The notes under the pieces are model-generated. The model was given only the letters and a program-made list of their open reading frames with translations, was not told where the DNA came from and did not search any database. Of a stretch of 24,691 bases of DNA, positions 20,801 through 24,691 are shown piece after piece (the first letter of the stretch is position 1; each line of letters starts with the position of its first letter). Source of the DNA: Phoronis australis. Lineage: Eukaryota; Phoronida; Phoronidae. A program made the position numbers and the translations under genes. Location: contig NMRA01000263.1 in assembly GCA_002633005.1 (NCBI GenBank), positions 1-24,691 on the forward strand. The letters run 5' to 3'.

Positions 20801-21119
20801 ACTTTCTCTTAAAGAGATGCAGATTGAGCCCAAAACACACGTGGCTGCCTATTTTTTTTACTTGATCAGACGGAAAGAGAAGCTAAAGACAGCTTACGGC
20901 CATATGTTATCACACGCAAAGGAATACGGTGTCAGGATGCTGGCTACAGGACCGAAAACTATGACAGAGATGATGTACGATAACTCCAAATACAGGCACC
21001 CAGTTTTAGTAGTGGTGACGTCAGCAGAATCAAGGTGTGAGGCAATCAATAAATTAAGTCAATTTCTCGTTGCTTCAAAGTACTTCGATAATATGGAAGA
21101 CGCATTGCAGCAGTTTTAA
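17494..21119 (+). CDS. ATP-grasp ligase, carnosine-synthase-like (four exons, complete)
   Basis: Seen: exons 17494..17802, 18212..18370, 18911..19129 and 20424..21119 join in phase 0 at every junction into 460 codons ending in TAA. Residues 10-103 read as a Rossmann-like pre-ATP-grasp domain. K184 in FPVVMKP is the expected nucleotide-binding lysine and is followed by the flexible loop GSASSGC. LVMEYLKG (231-238) and YSVDVV lead into the second half. D307, E321 and N323 (in LIEINPRPSG) are the expected magnesium ligands. Known: such enzymes form amide or peptide bonds through an acylphosphate made from ATP. Inferred: a cytosolic amino-acid or dipeptide ligase, as no signal peptide or membrane segment is visible. 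At 460 residues it is about half the length of vertebrate carnosine synthase, so the resemblance is to its catalytic half. The substrate is unknown. A perfect acceptor lies 10 bases before the ATG, so a non-coding first exon must lie upstream. Confidence 0.85.
18212..18370 (+). CDS. Coding exon 2 of the intact ATP-grasp gene
   Basis: These 53 codons follow an acceptor TATACGCAG and end in AAG before the donor GTGAGT at 18371. Encoded motifs are CFFADFSAVIGSYVSEKLGI, then PWDSY and LTQQYVLKITEAAK. The pattern of a leucine-glycine-proline turn followed by a Lys/Thr-rich helix is the usual lead-in to the ATP-grasp fold. In related enzymes the residue after the proline is normally glycine; here it is tryptophan, while the truncated copy has glycine. 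The polypyrimidine tract is weak, so the exact start is a little less certain than the other junctions, but both phases fit. Confidence 0.75.
18911..19129 (+). CDS. Coding exon 3 of the intact ATP-grasp gene (ATP-binding lysine)
   Basis: The acceptor GATTTTCTTTCAG is strong, and the exon ends at TCG followed by GTAAGG at 19130. It encodes 73 residues: YGVPSYSVNTQGEL, a helix, then FPVVMKPLCGSASSGC with the ATP-binding lysine and glycine/serine-rich loop, then a helix CLQFFCEL and a Cys-containing stretch. Both ends are in phase 0. The last about 20 bases, including the donor, have no counterpart in the duplicate at the left of the window. Confidence 0.82.
19405..19430 (+). repeat. Single CCTTCGGAGTAGTAG unit
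   Basis: This isolated unit of the 16-base repeat family found at 23670 and 24346 lies in intron 3. Confidence 0.4.
19541..20127 (+). mobile_element. LINE 3' fragment within intron 3
   Basis: WFQFRLLNRLLSTNSFLKTI then DDTCSLCKESVETLKDF is the zinc-knuckle tail region found after the reverse transcriptase in many L1-like elements. After frame breaks come NFWIYLN, then a frame from 19784 with FDFKCKKQNLCVNAFLNFVS. The end AATAAATGGTTGAAAAAATG (about 20108..20127) looks like a LINE 3' terminus. It is 5'-truncated and decayed. Confidence 0.72.
20424..21119 (+). CDS. Terminal coding exon 4 of the ATP-grasp gene (metal-binding half)
   Basis: The acceptor CTTTATTTATTAG precedes GTG, which here is an internal valine codon and not a start. 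The exon encodes 231 residues: VLVMEYLKG, YSVDVVISRGKLVGGF, a WSTSVIIPG turn, a long helix, HGVYNLDFI, and LIEINPRPSG with the catalytic Glu and Asn. The Arg two residues after the Asn is typical for binding the acylphosphate. About 120 residues follow, including a C-terminal lid-like segment HPVLVVVTSAESR, ending at TAA. There is no frame break. This exon is present only once in the window. Confidence 0.9.
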   Translation: MLVMEYLKGVKYSVDVVISRGKLVGGFVVERGLAPLPEFWSTSVIIPGASAEEHKELVEASYQCCQALGLRHGVYNLDFIRVKDDYSLKLIEINPRPSGTRLFTLIQVAYANDIQVIHAKLRCGVELSLKEMQIEPKTHVAAYFFYLIRRKEKLKTAYGHMLSHAKEYGVRMLATGPKTMTEMMYDNSKYRHPVLVVVTSAESRCEAINKLSQFLVASKYFDNMEDALQQF

Positions 21120-21776
21120 ATGAACGATTCATAAGTAGCTTGGTTGTGTATTTCTGTACAAGTAAATCTTAGGCAGTGTTAAAGCCTTTCTTGAACGGTA
21201 ACACTTGTAAATTTGGTTCCTACAGAATGTTATGAGCATCGCTCTGAGCCCACTAGTGCCCTAAATTACCAAATGTAACGAACTGTTAAGCATATTAGCT
21301 TGCTTTTGTCTACGTCACCGCGAGAATCACCTTTTAATTCAAACAAGCGCTGCCAATAGCACCCTCACGCAATGGTGTTCTGTTCAAACCCCCATTCAAA
21401 TACAAACGTTATCGGTCTTTGTTGTTTGTGCTGGGATCTCGCGGTGACGCAACAGTGGCAGCTTCACCTGTCATTTGACGGGCTTACATTTGCGTGATTG
21501 AACTCGAGTTTTCTTATTTAAATAAGGCTTTGCTAGGACTATCTGGTTAGCCAAATACATGTAAAATAGCAAAATTCCGTTGAAGTAAGAATTTCAGTTT
21601 GTTCCTGAAACGAGTGATTCATGTTTTACGTAATAACAAGGGTGACATCTGCCTCAGCTGACATCAGGCCCTCACGTGTAGCGCCGACCCCTCAGCGGTA
21701 GTACTTGTGAGCCCGATGAGCACCCCGACCTCCCTCCCCCCTTAGTTATTACTTTGCTGGGAGACTTGATTAGATA
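21120..21776. other. 3' flank of the ATP-grasp gene
   Basis: This is probably 3' untranslated sequence, since the first canonical AATAAA appears only at 21803. CGTCACCGCGAGA near 21312 and TCTCGCGGTGAC near 21437 form short inverted arms. A GC-rich stretch lies at about 21670..21745. Confidence 0.4.
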
Positions 21777-21802
21777 CCCCAAATGTTTGCAATGTGTAGT
21801 TG

Positions 21803-21808
21803 AATAAA
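21803..21808 (+). terminator. Polyadenylation signal AATAAA (unit 1)
   Basis: First canonical signal downstream of the TAA at 21117..21119, which would give a 3' untranslated region of about 700 bases. Confidence 0.4.
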
Positions 21809-21996
21809 CCGCAACACCTGGATCCAGACATTGGCTGCGAAATTCAAAGTGGTTATTGTGGAAGTGTTGTAAATATGTAATTGTCAGCCCCCAACGTCAA
21901 GAAACTGCATTGTCACTGTCTATTATTTTTCTTTAATAATTTTTAATTACTGCTCTTCTTTTTTCGTTCACCCAAAATGTTGGCTATGTGTAGGTG

Positions 21997-22002
21997 AATA
22001 AA
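21997..22002 (+). terminator. Polyadenylation signal AATAAA (unit 2)
   Basis: Equivalent signal in the second tandem unit; a third AATAAA lies at 22213. Alternative 3' ends are possible. Confidence 0.3.
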
Positions 22003-22219
22003 GCGTGGTCCAGACATAGGCTGCATATTTCAAAGTGTATCTTGTGGGAGAATTGTAAACGTGTATTTGCCAACCTCCAGCGTCAAGAAAGTGCACGGTA
22101 CCGGTCTATTTTCTTTGATTTCTAGAGCTTATTAACTAATGCTCGTTTTTCATTCGAAGTCAATTGGCAGGAGGTGATGGGAATTGTTATATTTTGTTTA
22201 TTTTGTCGTGGCAATAAAT

Positions 22220-22840
22220 AGAAGTGGTAAATGGATTGTTGTGACGATCTTCAGTACCGATAGTTGAAGAACTTGATGCATGCACCCAAAATCAATGTTG
22301 TGATTTTTGTTCTGTGCAGGATGTGCCAAACAAACATGAACACTGAACTTAAAAGACAATGGGGGCTTTTAGGGATCGTTCTGCATACCTGACACACGAC
22401 CAATTTATATAGTATGTGGGACAAGATATAATTATTTCTCAATTTGGGCCGTTCAAAGGACCCTTCAAGTACTTCAAGTTTATTGGAGGCGTCTTCAGCA
22501 CGCTCTTATTGATAAAGTAAAATCTTTATCGCATTTTCTGGGTTTCAAAACAGAAGTTAGTTTTATTATATCATCCATGAAACGTTTAATGACCACTACC
22601 ATCAATATCATGTACTGTAAGACAATGGGATGCTTAAGAAAATCTGCGAAAATTAAAGTCAATGCTTACCTTCGTTAACGAGGGTCACGTTTCTTGAATT
22701 TTGATCGTCAGTGTGTAAAACCAAATATTTTTGGAATGCTTGGTAATCGGGGAACTCGATAGTGTGAACGTGACCACATTTTTTCGTAAAAATCCAGATT
22801 TCCCATGGAGACTGCAATACGGTATCATTTTTTCCTAAAA
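22220..22840. other. Intergenic stretch, nothing recognised
   Basis: The only open frame of note (22251..22442, - strand) has no motif. Confidence 0.4.
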
Positions 22841-22862
22841 GGGTAGTAAACTCTGTTTAATT

Positions 22863-22989
22863 GGTCTATTAGCTACAAAACGTTGTCTGGGATTTTTAAG
22901 GTCAGAAGTCTGAGTCCGAGATATCAAGCCTTGTTCTCGAGACCAAAGGCGCTTAAAAATCCCAGACACAATTTTGTAGTTGACAGACC
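22863..22989. repeat. Hairpin with 38-bp arms
   Basis: Arms 22863..22900 and 22952..22989 pair at 32 of 38 positions. The inner 17 bases, TGTCTGGGATTTTTAAG, pair perfectly. Weaker pairing (CTGTTTAATT against AAATAAACAAAATC) extends the arms outwards. The loop is about 51 bases. Confidence 0.75.
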
Positions 22990-23009
22990 AAATAAACAAA
23001 ATCTGCAAA

Positions 23010-23660
23010 AAGGAATGACAGATTTTTAACGTATGTGTTGTAAGTTACTGTGGTCTACATGTCGCCCTTCAAGCCAAAATTAAAACGACAGAAATGGCCG
23101 GAAAGCGTCAGAAGACAATCTAAGGGTTCTTCTAAAATACCACACGGCATCAAACAATTATGATACCTACTTACAATGTATGCTAAATTTAATTGTCTTT
23201 TGAACCAAGCTATGCCAGCATTGACTCGCGGGCATGGTTCAAATTTCTGGAACGGTGGGCCTTTGCTATTTTGCAAAGGCTGACACTGTAGAGTTTTCTG
23301 TAAGGCCCTTGAGGCAGCTTAGTTAGGAGGAAGGGGAATCTGTATACACTACGATGACTCTCAACTCTGTGTTCCTGGGATTGAACAGAACTTGTTATAC
23401 CAGAAATGAGGACGCTGTGACGGTTGCTCACAAAGAACAGAACACAAGCTCTGATGTAATGTGGTCCAGGAAAAGAACGTTCTTGCGTTACCTCATTCAA
23501 AAATTTCAAATCAGGCGTACCTAAATGAGTGATTACACCTCATTATATAATCGGACGGAAATGTGAAGTTTAGTCGGGGATTTACTTGAGGAAATTGTTT
23601 ATCTGGTTGTATTTTTTGCTTGTCACTAAAGTTTCTTGTGTCGTTGGAAACGGGGACAGA
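23010..23660. other. Intergenic stretch, nothing recognised
   Basis: Two overlapping - strand frames (23055..23276, 23210..23509) show no family motif or clear splice signals. Confidence 0.4.
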
Positions 23661-23669
23661 GCACTATTT

Positions 23670-23752
23670 CGAAGGTTTAATACTCCGAAGGTACACTATT
23701 CCAATCGAAGGCAACACTTCGAAGATTCACTACACCGAAGATTCACTGCTTC
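23670..23752 (+). repeat. 16-base tandem array (CGAAGRTTCACTAYTC), + orientation
   Basis: Five imperfect units, most of exactly 16 bases: CGAAGGTTTAATACTC, CGAAGGTACACTATTC, an irregular unit, CGAAGATTCACTACAC, CGAAGATTCACTGCTT. Confidence 0.68.
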
Positions 23753-23888
23753 AAAAAGTATCTTAAATTTCAGACTCCATTGTAGTTTTTATGCTTTTAC
23801 ATGCAAAAATAAATGATACTTCGGTAATTAGATGCACCTTTTTCGAAAACAACGCTTGGGTTCTAAAACACTTTGTTTGGAGTTTATG

Positions 23889-23945
23889 TAGACAGTGACC
23901 ACCGTCTAACTGGCCAGTAGAACTAGAGGCGGTGGTCACTGTCTA
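23889..23945. mobile_element. 57-bp miniature inverted-repeat element
   Basis: TAGACAGTGACCACCG (23889..23904) and CGGTGGTCACTGTCTA (23930..23945) are perfect 16-base inverted arms around a 25-base centre. TA at both outer ends would fit a TA target duplication as in Tc1/mariner-type elements. It is far too short to encode anything. Confidence 0.6.
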
Positions 23946-24345
23946 GATTCATTTTCAATGTGCATGCGAAATTGACCGCATGTCTTAACACGGAAAGATG
24001 AGTACGCATTTGCATTTTAAAATAATATTAAGTAGGAATATTGATGAATGTATCGCGGTGTCAAGACTGCATCGGGGTGCGACTGAAAAATTTAGGACCG
24101 CTGCGCCTCAACCTCACCCAAGGAAACTCGCACACGGCCGGGTCGAGACTAAATGAAGCTAGTAGGCCACCCTGTCCCTGCCAGTCGTAGGGAAGACAGG
24201 GGCCCCATTCAGTCTTCTTAAATTGAAAACTGCCATTGGTCCTGACCCATGCCCCAGATATTGTCGTTGCATGCTTGAGATTGAGTCGTGAGCAGACAAT
24301 CAGAGTAGTGAACTGTAGGAGTTGTGGTTTTGAAATTGGGGAAAT

Positions 24346-24423
24346 GCGAAGTAGTGAATTGTCGAAGGTAGGGAACCTTCGGAGTAGTGGACCTTCGGAG
24401 TGGTGAATCTTCGGCATAGTGAA
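24346..24423 (-). repeat. 16-base tandem array, inverted relative to 23670..23752
   Basis: On the + strand: CTTCGGAGTAGTGGAC, CTTCGGAGTGGTGAAT, CTTCGGCATAGTGAAA, with degraded units before them. The reverse complement gives the same unit as the array at 23670. Confidence 0.68.
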
Positions 24424-24425
24424 AT

Positions 24426-24691
24426 GTAACCTTGGAAATCTTTTCCATCAAGTTTGTTGCTCGTATGAAGTCTGCGGCTGTGCACCATTGACAATGATTG
24501 GCAAGAGGAGACTTTATTCATTGACCAAAAGTTGATGTCTAGGCCTAGTTTTCCCTAACAAAGTGAAAATGCCTGACGGGGTTTTCTCAGTGCAAGAAAA
24601 CACGGTAGTTGAAAGTCTGGTTTTTAAGCAGAACTGAGGTTTGCCTATATAGTTAACTTATCGTAAGCGAGACTGAATTTATAAGAACGGA
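24426..24691. other. Right edge, nothing recognised
   Basis: There is no open frame with family features and no clear repeat in this stretch. Confidence 0.4.

Larger units (their letters stand above)
21777..22160 (+). repeat. Diverged tandem duplication, two ~194-base units
   Basis: Unit 1 (about 21777..21970) and unit 2 (about 21971..22160) share AATGTKKGCWATGTGTAG, GTGAATAAA/TTGAATAAA, GGTCCAGACAT/GATCCAGACAT, AACGTCAAGAAA/AGCGTCAAGAAA and a closing TTAAYTAMTGCTC. Unit 2 lacks about 8 bases near the signal. Confidence 0.72.

Noticed and set aside
17494-21119. Identification as MysC (mycosporine-like amino acid ATP-grasp)
   Set aside because: The length is similar, but the sequence around the N-terminus and motifs does not resemble what I know of MysC, and no partner genes of that pathway are in the window.
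1-24691. tRNA, rRNA, CRISPR array or bacterial operon
   Set aside because: I looked for tRNA T-loop patterns, regularly spaced repeats and closely packed open frames; none were found.

Overview
This window is eukaryotic genomic DNA, almost certainly from an invertebrate animal. It is AT-rich, gene-poor, has GT-AG introns, and carries decayed non-LTR retrotransposons and many short foldback repeats. I cannot name the phylum from the sequence alone; a marine invertebrate such as a cnidarian, brachiopod, mollusc or amphioxus is a guess.

The only complete gene I can reconstruct is on the + strand at 17494..21119. Four coding exons join cleanly in phase 0 (103+53+73+231 codons) into a 460-residue ATP-grasp ligase. 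It resembles the carnosine-synthase-like / amino-acid ligase branch of the superfamily. Its substrate cannot be read from the sequence.

The left edge (about 141..2048) is a second copy of the first three exons and their introns, closely similar to 17137..19110. This copy stops abruptly inside exon 3, so it lacks the exon-3 donor and the last exon, which carries the metal-binding half of the active site. It also has a 39-base in-frame deletion in exon 1 and a base change that shifts the exon-2 acceptor by one base. It is best read as a truncated duplicate or pseudogene. An upstream alternative acceptor could still give an open truncated product.

About 15 kb of mostly non-coding DNA separates the two copies. 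It holds a vertebrate-style ZNF143/THAP11-like promoter motif with a downstream splice donor on the - strand (about 2926..3040), a 55-bp inverted repeat pair (7024 and 9355), one plausible exon of an unrecognised zinc-binding protein on the - strand (10307..10879), a broken reverse-transcriptase fragment on the - strand (12944..14400) and a large imperfect hairpin (15073..15316). Intron 3 of the intact gene contains the 3' end of another LINE in + orientation.

Downstream of the gene are a diverged 194-bp tandem duplication in which each unit has a polyadenylation signal, a second hairpin (22863..22989), a 57-bp miniature element with perfect 16-bp inverted ends, and an inverted pair of 16-bp tandem arrays. 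No tRNA, rRNA, CRISPR array or bacterial-style operon was seen.
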